A stretch of DNA of 23,883 nucleotides, from contig CABRID010000019.1 in NCBI GenBank assembly GCA_902470895.1, positions 1 to 23,883 on the forward strand. The letters are read 5' to 3'. Origin of the DNA: an uncultured Collinsella sp. GTDB taxonomy: Bacteria; Actinomycetota; Coriobacteriia; Coriobacteriales; Coriobacteriaceae. Numbering within the stretch: position 1 is the first letter of the stretch; each line of letters starts with the position of its first letter. The notes under the pieces were generated by a model. It searched no databases. It was not told the DNA's origin and saw only the letters and a list, made by a program, of their open reading frames with translations. A program made the position numbers and the translations under genes. Shown here in pieces: positions 1 to 7,523 of the stretch.

Positions 1-47
1 GAGATCAGCCTCGGTCTCGTGGGCTCGGAGATGTGTATAAGAGACAG
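1..47 (+). other. Nextera i7-side adapter and index (artefact)
   Basis: Positions 14-47 match the 34-nt Nextera transposase read-2 adapter, ending in the Tn5 mosaic end (AGATGTGTATAAGAGACAG). Positions 6-13 (CAGCCTCG) sit where the i7 index belongs and match, from memory, index N710. Positions 1-5 (GAGAT) fit the end of the P7 primer. This is library sequence, not genome, so any reading frame starting inside it is spurious. Confidence 0.97.
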
Positions 48-321
48 ATGGAACCTCATAGCCCTGCATCATCCAGTAACGGTTGATCATGTCCTTGGAG
101 ATCTTGTTCATGGCGTGGCCGATGTGGATCGGGCCGTTGGCGTACGGAGGGCCGTCGTGCAGCACGAACTTCTTGTGACCCTCGTTCTTCTTCAGAACCT
201 GCTCGTAGACCTTATTGTCCTGCCAGTCCTTGAGTCGCTTGGGCTCGGACTTGGAAAGACCGGCACGCATGGGAAAACCGGTCTTGGGCAGATTCATCGT
301 CTGCTTGTACTCGTTTGCCAC
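48..321 (-). CDS. ileS: Isoleucyl-tRNA synthetase, N-terminal fragment
   Basis: This is the first ~91 codons of a class I aminoacyl-tRNA synthetase that charges tRNA-Ile in the cytoplasm. The frame begins VANEYKQTMNLPKTGFPMRA and runs into VLHDGPPYANGPIHIGHAMN. That stretch holds the HIGH ATP-binding signature within the GPPYANG-HIGHA context typical of IleS. The GTG start at 321 is chosen because AAAGGGG lies 4 nt upstream; the first in-frame ATG (codon 9) has no ribosome site. The gene is cut by adapter at 47, so editing and anticodon-binding domains are missing from the window. The upstream leader is an isoleucine-type T-box, which independently supports the identity. Confidence 0.95.
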
Positions 322-364
322 GGTACCCCTTTCTTGTCATGGGCGCGCACGCCCGCTGGGCACC

Positions 365-401
365 AAAAAAGCGCCCGTCCCTACAAGCTGGGACGAAGCG
401 C
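365..401 (-). terminator. T-box attenuator terminator before ileS
   Basis: On the minus strand GCGCUUCGUCCC (401-390) pairs with GGGACGGGCGC (381-371), with two G-U pairs and one bulge, followed by six U residues (370-365). AAGCUGGG (452-445) is perfectly complementary to CCCAGCUU (392-385), which overlaps the 5' arm and loop of the terminator. Two exclusive folds are therefore visible. Confidence 0.88.
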
Positions 402-664
402 CACAAAACGGACTGTACGCCCGCAAAAGCTCTTCGTTTAACCACCCAGCTTAGATGCCCTCGCCCGCGTATTCGCGCGCTCGCATCCGTTACTCGGCTG
501 GCCTGTATCGACGACCATCTCGGCGATATCTACTAGGACGAGCCTGTGCGACGCGTCCGTTGGGACCGCAGCTCCGGGGTGATTTTCATCGGTCGCATGC
601 ACGGGTTCTCAGCGCTCCCCGCTCTCTGTAACATGCGGACGGCCGACTACTCGTCCCCATCAAC
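365..664 (-). promoter_or_regulatory. Isoleucine T-box riboswitch (ileS leader)
   Basis: Read on the minus strand, Stem I is recognisable. GGGG (658-655) pairs with CCCC (579-576), UCGG (646-643) with CCGA (592-589), and GCAUG (636-632) with CAUGC (599-595). The AGUA bulge is at 651-648. The distal hallmarks AGAGAGC (627-621) and GCUGAGA (613-607) are present. The specifier loop reads GAAAAUCA, giving the Ile codon AUC at 583-581. Downstream, GGGUGGUU (446-439) supplies UGGU for the tRNA-Ile acceptor end, and the leader ends in a CGUCCC/GGGACG terminator with a U run. Uncharged tRNA-Ile should favour antitermination and ileS expression. A weak promoter guess is TAGCAT (683-678) with a TTTTTC -35. 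The rest of the 322-807 gap holds only this leader and the divergent dehydrogenase promoter region. Confidence 0.92.
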
Positions 665-807
665 GCTTATGCGGAGTATGCTAGCACGTTCCGCGCCGGC
701 GAAAAACCCTCAACACTGGTTTTATACGTTCGAAATTTCTCGCGGCTGTGGACCTTCTCTAGGAGCAAAATACCTGAAAGCACTTTATCGAAAGAAAGAA
801 GGTTGCC

Positions 808-1890
808 ATGCGCACGATTGGAATGAGTGATTATACCGTTGGCGAGGATTGCTTTACCGAGCTGCCCGCCGCACTGGCCGAGTACGGAGCGACCAAGGTC
901 GCCATCATTGGCGGCAAGCGAGCCCTGGCTGCGGCGCTGCCGGGAATCGAGGCGGCACTTGAAGGTACCGATGTCGAGGTCCTGGAGACGCGCGTCTATG
1001 GCACCAACAGTACGCGTGCCAATATCGCCAAGGTCGTGAACTCCCCTGCCTGCCAGGAAGCCGACGTGCTCATCGCATGTGGCGGCGGCAAGGCACTCGA
1101 CACTGTGAAGACGGCGGCCATCGAGCTCAAGAAGATCGTCTTTACCGTACCGACGATTTGCTCCAACTGCTCGGCCGCGACCGCCATTGCCGTTGTCTAC
1201 AATGACGATGGCTCGCTCGAGGGCTATTCGTACCCCAACCGACCGGCGCACATCTTCATCAACCCCAAGATCATCGCCGAGGCACCGGCAGAGTACTTCT
1301 GGGCCGGCGTGGGCGATGCCCTGTCTAAGCAGCCCGAGGTCGAATACGCCACGAGCGCCGGCAACCTGGAGCACACCGCCGGTCTTGGCCTGGCACTCGC
1401 CCACACCTGCTCCGAGCCGCTGTTTACCTATGGTGTGCAGGGTCTTGAGGATGTGCGCCAGAATCTGTCGAGCGAGGCCGTCAAGCAGATCGCGCTCGAC
1501 ATCGTTGTCAACACGGGCTATGTCTCGAACCTGACCAACCAGAACGATTATTACTACAACTCGAGCGTGGCGCACGCGTTCTACAACGCCACCTGCAGCA
1601 TTCCGCGTGAGGGCACCTACCTGCATGGCGAGGTCGTGAGCCTGGGCGTGCTGGTACTGTTTGCCTATACGGGCGATACCGAGAACCTTGAGCGCTACGC
1701 CGCCTTTAACAAGCAGATGGGGCTGCCCGTAACGCTTGAGCAGGTTGGCCTTACCGAGGCAGATATCCCGGCCCTGTGCGAATACGCGCACGCCACCAAC
1801 GAGTGGAAGCAGGGAAACCCCGAGCCCTTCACCGACGAAAAATTCGCCGCCGCCATCAAAGCTGCCAACGCCTACGGCCACACCCTCTAG
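808..1890 (+). CDS. Iron-containing/GldA-type alcohol dehydrogenase
   Basis: This 360-residue cytoplasmic NAD(P)-dependent oxidoreductase belongs to the iron-containing alcohol dehydrogenase superfamily, closest in pattern to glycerol dehydrogenase. The nucleotide-binding loop GGGKALDT is at residues 92-99. Candidate metal ligands are D170 (in GVGDALSK), H256 (in VAHAFYN) and H273 (in HGEVVSLG). They lie almost exactly where bacterial glycerol dehydrogenase carries its Asp and two His zinc ligands. The ATG at 808 follows AAGAAGG by 5 nt. The gene stands alone, divergent from ileS, and ends at a strong hairpin terminator. The substrate cannot be told from sequence: glycerol, 1,2-diols, butanol or an aldehyde are possible. 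The family call is firm, GldA itself is not. Confidence 0.9.
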   Translation: MRTIGMSDYTVGEDCFTELPAALAEYGATKVAIIGGKRALAAALPGIEAALEGTDVEVLETRVYGTNSTRANIAKVVNSPACQEADVLIACGGGKALDTVKTAAIELKKIVFTVPTICSNCSAATAIAVVYNDDGSLEGYSYPNRPAHIFINPKIIAEAPAEYFWAGVGDALSKQPEVEYATSAGNLEHTAGLGLALAHTCSEPLFTYGVQGLEDVRQNLSSEAVKQIALDIVVNTGYVSNLTNQNDYYYNSSVAHAFYNATCSIPREGTYLHGEVVSLGVLVLFAYTGDTENLERYAAFNKQMGLPVTLEQVGLTEADIPALCEYAHATNEWKQGNPEPFTDEKFAAAIKAANAYGHTL

Positions 1891-1900
1891 CTCTAACCCA

Positions 1901-1940
1901 AAACCACCACAAGGGAGCAGTACCTTTGTGGTGGTTTTTT
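1901..1940 (+). terminator. Intrinsic terminator after the dehydrogenase
   Basis: AAACCACCACAA and TTTGTGGTGGTTT form a perfect stem followed by a T run ending at 1940. Read on the other strand, the hairpin is also followed by TTTT, so it may serve the convergent DUF523 gene too. The DUF523 stop codon (1939-1941) sits in the T run. Confidence 0.9.
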
Positions 1941-2394
1941 ATTGCTCCAGCATGCTGGGGTCGAACTCGCTAGCCGGGATCACGCGATAACCGTGGCGGA
2001 GCAGTAAATCAACGAAGACGCCGTTGCCCGCCGTAGGGGCACCGCTGAATGTTCCGTCGTAGATGCGACCCGCGCCGCACGAGGGACTACGGTCCTGCAG
2101 GATGCACGCGGCGATCTCTTCCGGCCCGCCCGCCTGCTCGCACATATCGAGCGCTCGTTGGGCACCCAGGCGAAATTCGCGATCGACCGATATGCCCTCG
2201 CAGGTACGAACCTCTCCGTTCACAATCTCGGACGGCTTGCGCGGTGTGGGCAGACCGCCAAAGACCTCAGGGCACACCAACAGGACCTCGGTCCCCGTAC
2301 GTTCGCACGCTTCGACCAGTTCGCGATGGTAGTTATCGAGCCCGTTATATTTGCAGCTCTCGCCCATCAAGCAGGCACTCACCACGATCTTCAT
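1939..2394 (-). CDS. DUF523 family protein
   Basis: This 151-residue protein has the DUF523 layout. It begins MKIVVSACLMGESCKYNG, continues with CPEVFGGLPTPR near residues 41-52, and has a late QDRSPSCG motif. The conserved cysteines (SACL, CPE, SPSCG) suggest metal or cluster binding, but no function is established and none is claimed. The ATG at 2394 is chosen over an in-frame TTG at 2409 because GGGAGGG lies 6 nt before it and would otherwise fall inside the coding region. It follows ftsH, separated by a hairpin terminator, so it is either read through from ftsH or has its own promoter. Confidence 0.88.
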   Translation of the reverse strand: MKIVVSACLMGESCKYNGLDNYHRELVEACERTGTEVLLVCPEVFGGLPTPRKPSEIVNGEVRTCEGISVDREFRLGAQRALDMCEQAGGPEEIAACILQDRSPSCGAGRIYDGTFSGAPTAGNGVFVDLLLRHGYRVIPASEFDPSMLEQ

Positions 2395-2410
2395 ACATAT
2401 CCCTCCCAAA

Positions 2411-2448
2411 CAAAACGCCCCATTTGAGATAGAAACTCAAATGGGGCG
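2411..2448 (-). terminator. Intrinsic terminator between ftsH and DUF523
   Basis: CGCCCCATTTGAG (2416-2428) and CTCAAATGGGGCG (2436-2448) are perfectly complementary 13-nt arms with a 7-nt loop. On the minus strand the stem is followed by TTTTGTTT, as expected for termination of ftsH. Confidence 0.88.
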
Positions 2449-2469
2449 ATTGACACTGCGCAACTAGTA

Positions 2470-4377
2470 TTACTGCTGCTTCGGCATCAGCGGATTTTCG
2501 CGCGTGAGGAGATTCATGAACTCCTCGCCCGTGATCGTCTCCTTCTTGTACAGATAACGAGCCAGCTCGTGGAGCTTGAACTTATTCTCCTTCAGGATCT
2601 GCAGAGCGCGGTCATGCGCATCCTCGATCAGCTTGGCGACAATCGCGTCCACGCGCTCGGCCGTACCGGGGGCGCAGGTGAGCGACGTATCCTGGTTGAG
2701 GTACGCGTTCTGCACAGTACCGAGCGCCATCATGCCAAACTCGTCGGACATACCAAAGCGCGTCACCATGTTACGGGCGAGCTTGGTGGCCTGCTCGATA
2801 TCGTTGGCGGCACCGGTCGTCATCTCACCAAAGATGAGCTCCTCGGCTGCACGGCCACCGCAATAGACGGCGAGCTTGTCCAGGACCTCCTGGCGTGTCG
2901 TCAGGAAGCGCTCGTCCTCCTCGACCTGCATGGTATAGCCAAGAGCACCGCTCGTGCGCGGCACGATGGTGATCTTGGTAACCGGCGCGGAACCCTTTTG
3001 GCGGGCAGCGACGATGGCATGACCGATCTCGTGGTAGGAAACGACCTGCTTCTCATGGTCGGAAAGCACCGTGGACTTACGCTGTTGGCCGGCAATGACG
3101 ACCTCCACCGACTCCTCGAAGTCATCCTGGGTTGCACGCTTGCGACCCTCGCGAACGGCGCGCAGGGCGCCCTCGTTGATGATATTGGCCAGGTCGGCGC
3201 CCGAGGCACCGGGCGTGGCGCGGGCAATCGCGGTCAGATCGATCGGCGGCTCGGTCTTCACACTCTTGGCGTGAAGTTCGAGGATGTTCTTACGACCGGT
3301 CAGATCGGGCAACTCGACGGGAATGCGGCGGTCAAAACGACCGGGGCGCAGCAGCGCCGGATCGAGACTGTCGGGGCGGTTGGTTGCGGCAAGGACAACG
3401 ATACCCTTGTGGTTATCGAAGCCATCCATCTCGGTCAGCAACTGATTGAGCGTCTGCTCGCGCTCGTCGTTGCCGCTAAAGCCGCCGCCATCACGCTTCT
3501 TACCGATGGTATCGATCTCATCGATAAAGACGATACACGGGGCCTTTTCCTTGGCCTGCTTAAACAGGTCACGAACCTTTGCAGCGCCGCGACCAACAAA
3601 CATCTCAACGAACTCAGAGCCCGAAATACTAAAGAACGGAACACCGGCCTCGCCGGCAACAGCCTTGGCAAGCAGGGTCTTACCGGTACCCGGAGGGCCA
3701 ACAAGGAGAGCACCGCGCGGCAGCTTGGCGCCGATCTCCTCGTAGCGCTGCGGCTTCTCCAGAAAGTCGACGACCTCCTTGAGAGACTCCTTGGCCTCTT
3801 CCTGGCCGGCGACGTCCTTAAAGGTCACGCCCACGTCCTTGGAGGCGATCACGCGCGCGCCGGACTTACCCAGTCCGCCGCCGCCAAAACCGCCGCCGCC
3901 AAAGTTCATCGACGGGCCGTCATCACCCATGGCCTTCTTCATGCGGCGGTTGAGCCACCAGCCGATCAGGAAGAAAATCGCCATGGGAAGGATGAGCGTA
4001 AGCAGGTAGTAGGTCATCAAACCCGAGTTTTTATCGGGAACGACCGACTCCAGCGAAGCGCCAGACTCAAGCACGCGATCGGTAAAGCCCGCATCGTTCG
4101 GCACACCGGTCGTCTTATAGGCGATGTTCTCGTCCTCGCCCTTCTTGGTGTAATAAATCGAGTAATCGTCGGTGTTGTACTCGACCTTGTCGACACTCTT
4201 CTTATCGAGCGCTTTGACAAACGTCGAGTAATCGGTCTTCGTAATCTGCTGCGTGTGACCGATGTTAGGGAACAGAACGGTCGAGAGCACGAGGTAGACG
4301 ACGAAGGCGATGAGCACGTAGAGAATCATATTCCGTCTACGTTTGTTGTCATCCATCTCCATCTGCTTGAACTCCAT
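2470..4377 (-). CDS. ftsH: ATP-dependent zinc metalloprotease FtsH
   Basis: This is a membrane-anchored AAA+ protease that degrades misfolded membrane proteins and short-lived regulators. It has 635 residues, normal for the family. Membrane segments lie at about 17-36 and 121-141, flanking an external domain. A Gly-rich linker (about 160-170) follows. The AAA module has Walker A GPPGTGKT (227-234), Walker B FIDEID (284-289) and the arginine-finger region RPGRFDRR (344-351). The zinc site is HEIGH (449-453) instead of the commoner HEAGH, with a downstream AANDIEQAT that should give the third ligand. The start at 4377 is uncertain: ATGs at codons 6 and 8 follow GGAG-like sequences as well as or better than the first. 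It is divergent from cobO across 77 bp and ends at a clear terminator. Confidence 0.97.
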   Translation of the reverse strand: MEFKQMEMDDNKRRRNMILYVLIAFVVYLVLSTVLFPNIGHTQQITKTDYSTFVKALDKKSVDKVEYNTDDYSIYYTKKGEDENIAYKTTGVPNDAGFTDRVLESGASLESVVPDKNSGLMTYYLLTLILPMAIFFLIGWWLNRRMKKAMGDDGPSMNFGGGGFGGGGLGKSGARVIASKDVGVTFKDVAGQEEAKESLKEVVDFLEKPQRYEEIGAKLPRGALLVGPPGTGKTLLAKAVAGEAGVPFFSISGSEFVEMFVGRGAAKVRDLFKQAKEKAPCIVFIDEIDTIGKKRDGGGFSGNDEREQTLNQLLTEMDGFDNHKGIVVLAATNRPDSLDPALLRPGRFDRRIPVELPDLTGRKNILELHAKSVKTEPPIDLTAIARATPGASGADLANIINEGALRAVREGRKRATQDDFEESVEVVIAGQQRKSTVLSDHEKQVVSYHEIGHAIVAARQKGSAPVTKITIVPRTSGALGYTMQVEEDERFLTTRQEVLDKLAVYCGGRAAEELIFGEMTTGAANDIEQATKLARNMVTRFGMSDEFGMMALGTVQNAYLNQDTSLTCAPGTAERVDAIVAKLIEDAHDRALQILKENKFKLHELARYLYKKETITGEEFMNLLTRENPLMPKQQ

Positions 4378-4454
4378 CTACTGGGGTTGATAATGCTAAC
4401 TAGAATACCCAACCCGGCCGGCGATAAACCGACGCCGGGCACGAAAGGACATAG

Positions 4455-4940
4455 ATGGCATCACTGGAAGTCGGCAAGGTTCAGATTTATACGGGCGACG
4501 GCAAGGGCAAGACGACGGCTGCGCTGGGATTGGCGATGCGCGCCACAGGTTATGGGCTCGACGTACTCATGCTGCAGTTTGCCAAGAAGCTGCACTGCGC
4601 CGAGCATGATGCGGCACCACGCCTAGGGCTACGAATTGTACAGGCCGACCGCGACACGCCCGAGGCTTGCGCCGCACAGATCATGGAGCTCGCACGCGAG
4701 CAGATCTCACAGGTCGACGTTCTGATTTTGGACGAACTCGGCGAGGCCATGCGCCGCGGCTTCGTGACGCGCGAGGATGTCGAGAAACTGATCGCGATGA
4801 AACCCGACACCACAGAGCTCATACTGACCGGCCGCGGCCTGCTGCCCCTCGCTGACCTCGCCGACCTGGTCACCGAAATGCGCCCCGTCAAACACTACTT
4901 CGACGAAGGCCTCCTAGCCCGCCAAGGCATCGAATACTAA
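4455..4940 (+). CDS. cobO: Corrinoid adenosyltransferase (CobO/BtuR type)
   Basis: The enzyme moves the 5'-deoxyadenosyl group of ATP to reduced cob(I)alamin or cob(I)yrinate diamide, making adenosylcobalamin. The 161-residue protein has a P-loop GDGKGKTT at 14-21, LILDELGEAM near 90-99, and the C-terminal signature DLVTEMRPVKHYFDEGLLAR that distinguishes the CobA/CobO/BtuR family from PduO and EutT. It lacks the N-terminal extension of the longer E. coli enzyme (about 196 residues). The ATG follows GAAAGGAC by a few bases. No other cobalamin gene is beside it, so salvage or maintenance of a B12-dependent enzyme is as likely a role as de novo synthesis. Confidence 0.93.
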   Translation: MASLEVGKVQIYTGDGKGKTTAALGLAMRATGYGLDVLMLQFAKKLHCAEHDAAPRLGLRIVQADRDTPEACAAQIMELAREQISQVDVLILDELGEAMRRGFVTREDVEKLIAMKPDTTELILTGRGLLPLADLADLVTEMRPVKHYFDEGLLARQGIEY

Positions 4941-5026
4941 TTGATCCGAAGGGGACGAAGAGAAACGGATCGTCGACATCACGACGGAGAGCAATGATCC
5001 GTTTTCCTCCACCCCAAGGGATCATT
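4941..5026. terminator. Nested inverted repeat, probable bidirectional terminator
   Basis: This lies between the convergent cobO and MATE stops. Three nested arm pairs are visible: TGATCC (4942-4947) with GGATCA (5019-5024), AAACGGATC (4963-4971) with GATCCGTTT (4996-5004), and CGTCG (4971-4975) with CGACG (4982-4986) around a 6-nt loop. GGGG (4951-4954) and CCCC (5012-5015) may add a fourth. The middle stem is followed by TTTT (5002-5005) on the plus strand, fitting termination of cobO. Confidence 0.65.
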
Positions 5027-6374
5027 AGGCGGTGGCGCGGCCTAGCCAGTTGCCGCTGTGGTGGTAGATGGTGAACATCGTGGCCGTAATGAGCCAGGTT
5101 ACGGGGTAGACCAGTAGTAGATGCTCGAGCGACGGATCGAAGGGCATGATCGCAAACACCCAGATCACCCTCAAGACAACGGTGCCAAAGATGGTGAGCA
5201 TCATAGGCTGCAGACTCACGCCGGCGCCGCGAATGGAGCCCGACGCGTTCTCGATAATCGAGAAGATCGCGTAGAACGGCGCGATGAAATGAAGAATCGT
5301 CGTGGTGTACGCCGAAATCGAAGCATCGTCGACAAACAGACGCGACAACGGACCCGAGAACACCAGCAGCACGGCAGACAGGCCACCAATGAGCATAAAC
5401 GACAGCACGAGCGACGTATGGTAGCCCTTGCGCATGCGCTCGTAGTTGCGCGCGCCAAAGTTCTGTGCCGAGAACGTGGTGATCGACACGCCGAGCGCCT
5501 CGGTAACCATCCAGATAATGCCATCCAGGCGCCCAGATAGACCCCAAGCAGTCGTGACATCGGCGCCAAACGAATTAACCGACACCTGGATCAACACGTT
5601 CGAGATCGAATAGGCAGCCGATTGAAAACCGAGTGGCAGACCACACGAGATCATACTCTTGCAAATACCGCGATCGATGCCGAGCCTAGACAGCGAAAGA
5701 CGCCATGCACCCGGAGCGCGCATCATGCGCAACACGATCATCGCTGCATTGGAGCAAATGGTCAGCGCCACTGCGATGCCACAGCCCAGCGCCTCCATAT
5801 GCAACACAGCGACAAAGATGATATCCAGCACCACGTTAACCAGGCAGCCAGAGGCAATGATCACGGCGGGCCCGCGTGTGTCGCCCACGGCACGCAGCAG
5901 TGCGGTTCCCATATTAAGCAGCAGTGCCGCAACCATCGCGGCAAAATAACAGCGAGCATAGGCCACGCCCTCGGCCAATAGTTCATGCGGCGTGTTCATA
6001 AGTACCAGCATGGGCTCAACGAACACTATGCCAAGAATCGAGAAAACGATTCCGCCCACCAGCGCGAGCGTCATGGCCGTATGGACAGAACGACTCAGTC
6101 GCTCATCATCGTGCTGGCCAAAATACTGACCGGTAATAACCGCGCATCCGGCGCCGACGCCAACGCAAAAGCCAATGCAGAGCTCGGTGAGCACCATCGT
6201 GGCTTGAATGCCACCCAGTGCGAGCTTGCCGCCAAACTGGCCGACGATATACGTACCGATAAGCGTGTAAGCCTGCTGAAAAAACGAACTAAAAAAGATG
6301 GGAACGCACAGCGAAAGCAGCTGCTGCCAAATGACACCCTGCGTTACATCGATAGCCGTAGATTTCTTAGCCAC
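5025..6374 (-). CDS. MATE-family multidrug/metabolite efflux transporter
   Basis: This integral membrane antiporter exports organic cations, drugs or metabolites using a sodium or proton gradient. It has 449 residues, the normal MATE length, with about twelve hydrophobic segments in two halves. The N-terminal half has VPIFFSSFFQQAYTLIGTYIVGQ, the usual opening helix, and an internal LLRAVGDTRGP loop. The second half has GLPLGFQSAAYSISN and ITTFSAQNFGARNYER, matching the repeat-loop signature AQN-GA-N. GTG at 6374 is preferred to a TTG at 6407 because GGAG lies 5 nt upstream of it and falls inside the longer frame. Substrate unknown. It converges on cobO, overlapping a nested hairpin. Confidence 0.92.
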   Translation of the reverse strand: MAKKSTAIDVTQGVIWQQLLSLCVPIFFSSFFQQAYTLIGTYIVGQFGGKLALGGIQATMVLTELCIGFCVGVGAGCAVITGQYFGQHDDERLSRSVHTAMTLALVGGIVFSILGIVFVEPMLVLMNTPHELLAEGVAYARCYFAAMVAALLLNMGTALLRAVGDTRGPAVIIASGCLVNVVLDIIFVAVLHMEALGCGIAVALTICSNAAMIVLRMMRAPGAWRLSLSRLGIDRGICKSMISCGLPLGFQSAAYSISNVLIQVSVNSFGADVTTAWGLSGRLDGIIWMVTEALGVSITTFSAQNFGARNYERMRKGYHTSLVLSFMLIGGLSAVLLVFSGPLSRLFVDDASISAYTTTILHFIAPFYAIFSIIENASGSIRGAGVSLQPMMLTIFGTVVLRVIWVFAIMPFDPSLEHLLLVYPVTWLITATMFTIYHHSGNWLGRATA

Positions 6375-6499
6375 ACGCCCTCCCCACCAGCGTACATTAA
6401 ACAGCAAAACAGCGATTTAAGACCAAAGCCGACATCAGCTTAGCACCGACCGGCGTCGACCGAAACGCCCCGAATCAGAGCCCGGTGCGAACTATCTGC

Positions 6500-7414
6500 C
6501 TAGTGATACAAACCCGGCTGGTAGTGATACTCATTGCTCACGTGCGGGCACAGCTGCCAAAAGGCGACGGCACTCGCCGCGGCCACGTTGAGCGAATCGA
6601 CCCCGTGCGCCATCGGAATGCGCACGGCACGGTCGCAGCCGGCAATGGTCTTGGCGCCCAGGCCGGCACCCTCGGTGCCCATAAAGATCGCCAGGCGATC
6701 AATCTCCTGCAGCGCAGGATCGTCCAACGACACCGAATCATCCGTCAACGCCATGGCGGCACACGAAAAACCGGCATCGTGCAGCGCAGCCAGCCCATCA
6801 TGCGGCCATACGCGCGCCTCGCTGCCAATGCGCGTCCAGGGCACCTGGAACACCGTGCCCATGCTCACGCGGGCCGAGCGACGGTACAGCGGGTCACAGC
6901 AAGTGGGGCTCACCAAAATGCCATCGACGTTCAGCGCAGCCGCCGAGCGGAAAATCGCGCCGACGTTGGTGTGGTCGACGATGCCCTCGAGCACGCACAC
7001 GCGCACCGGGCGCTCCCCCGACGCCTCGACAACACCGCCCAAGAACTCATCAACCGGAATCTGACGTGGACGACGGAATGCCGCGAGCGCGCCGCGCGTC
7101 ACGTTAAAGCCCGTCAGCTGCTCCATGAGCTCCATCGAGGCCACGAACACAGGAACCGGTCCCGCCCCATCGCGCACGGTCAAGCGCTCAAACAACGGCA
7201 TCATCTGGTCGAGCCAGCGCTCACCCAAAAGAAAGCTCACCGGCTCGTATCCGGCACGCACCGCACGCTCGATGACCTTGGCGCTCTCGGCGATAAAGAT
7301 GCCCTTCTGCGGCTCCAGCACGCAACGCAGCTCGCGCTCGGTCAGTCGCACGTAGGCATCGAGCCGGTCATCCTCGAGCGAATCGATTCGCAGCACCTCA
7401 ACGGCATCAGTCAT
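6500..7414 (-). CDS. TrmH/SpoU-family RNA 2'-O-methyltransferase
   Basis: This is an S-adenosylmethionine-dependent trefoil-knot methyltransferase that probably modifies ribose 2'-OH in tRNA or 23S rRNA. The 304-residue frame has an N-terminal substrate-binding part (about 20-125, with EPQKGIFIAESAKVIERA) and a C-terminal SPOUT domain. Knot motif 1 is DHTNVGAIFRSAAALN (N150, R156), motif 2 FMGTEGAGL (244-252) and motif 3 IPMAHGVDSLNVAAASA (N276). These match SpoU enzymes closely, but the RNA target cannot be named. Start choice is moderate: the ATG at 7414 begins the conserved part, with AAAGGTG about 13-15 nt upstream; a longer GTG start at 7486 looks worse. The 109-bp gap to folA holds only a weak imperfect hairpin. 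Confidence 0.9.
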   Translation of the reverse strand: MTDAVEVLRIDSLEDDRLDAYVRLTERELRCVLEPQKGIFIAESAKVIERAVRAGYEPVSFLLGERWLDQMMPLFERLTVRDGAGPVPVFVASMELMEQLTGFNVTRGALAAFRRPRQIPVDEFLGGVVEASGERPVRVCVLEGIVDHTNVGAIFRSAAALNVDGILVSPTCCDPLYRRSARVSMGTVFQVPWTRIGSEARVWPHDGLAALHDAGFSCAAMALTDDSVSLDDPALQEIDRLAIFMGTEGAGLGAKTIAGCDRAVRIPMAHGVDSLNVAAASAVAFWQLCPHVSNEYHYQPGLYH

Positions 7415-7523
7415 AGCAGCCAGCCCGCACCTTTCTTTGCAGCACCTATACAAATATCGGGGCAACGCCATGCGCCACCCCGCCACTCATTCCAACCCGA
7501 TAATACCGAAGGGATAATCGGTT

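Noticed and set aside
316..332. GGTACCG near the ileS start as the true T-box core
   Set aside because: It lies after the terminator and next to the start codon, and lacks the UGG needed to pair with the tRNA end. It is better explained as ribosome site and spacer.
19..441. 140-residue plus-strand frame at the left end
   Set aside because: It starts inside the sequencing adapter and is antisense to ileS and its leader.
667..1881. 404-residue minus-strand frame over the dehydrogenase
   Set aside because: Shadow of a well-supported gene; it ends within the T-box promoter area and shows no family pattern.
4400..4440. GC-rich hairpin and possible promoters between ftsH and cobO
   Set aside because: A stem (CCCGGC/GCCGGG) is visible but no T run follows, and no -35/-10 pair with good spacing could be chosen on either strand.
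2569..4626. 685-residue open frame on the plus strand across ftsH
   Set aside because: Exactly antisense to a fully recognisable FtsH; its length reflects GC-rich codon bias. It has no ribosome site or recognisable domain and runs into cobO.
7490..7523. Hairpin between trmH and folA as a terminator
   Set aside because: The stem is imperfect and the T run is on the plus strand, the wrong side for the minus-strand folA transcript; not convincing enough to list.
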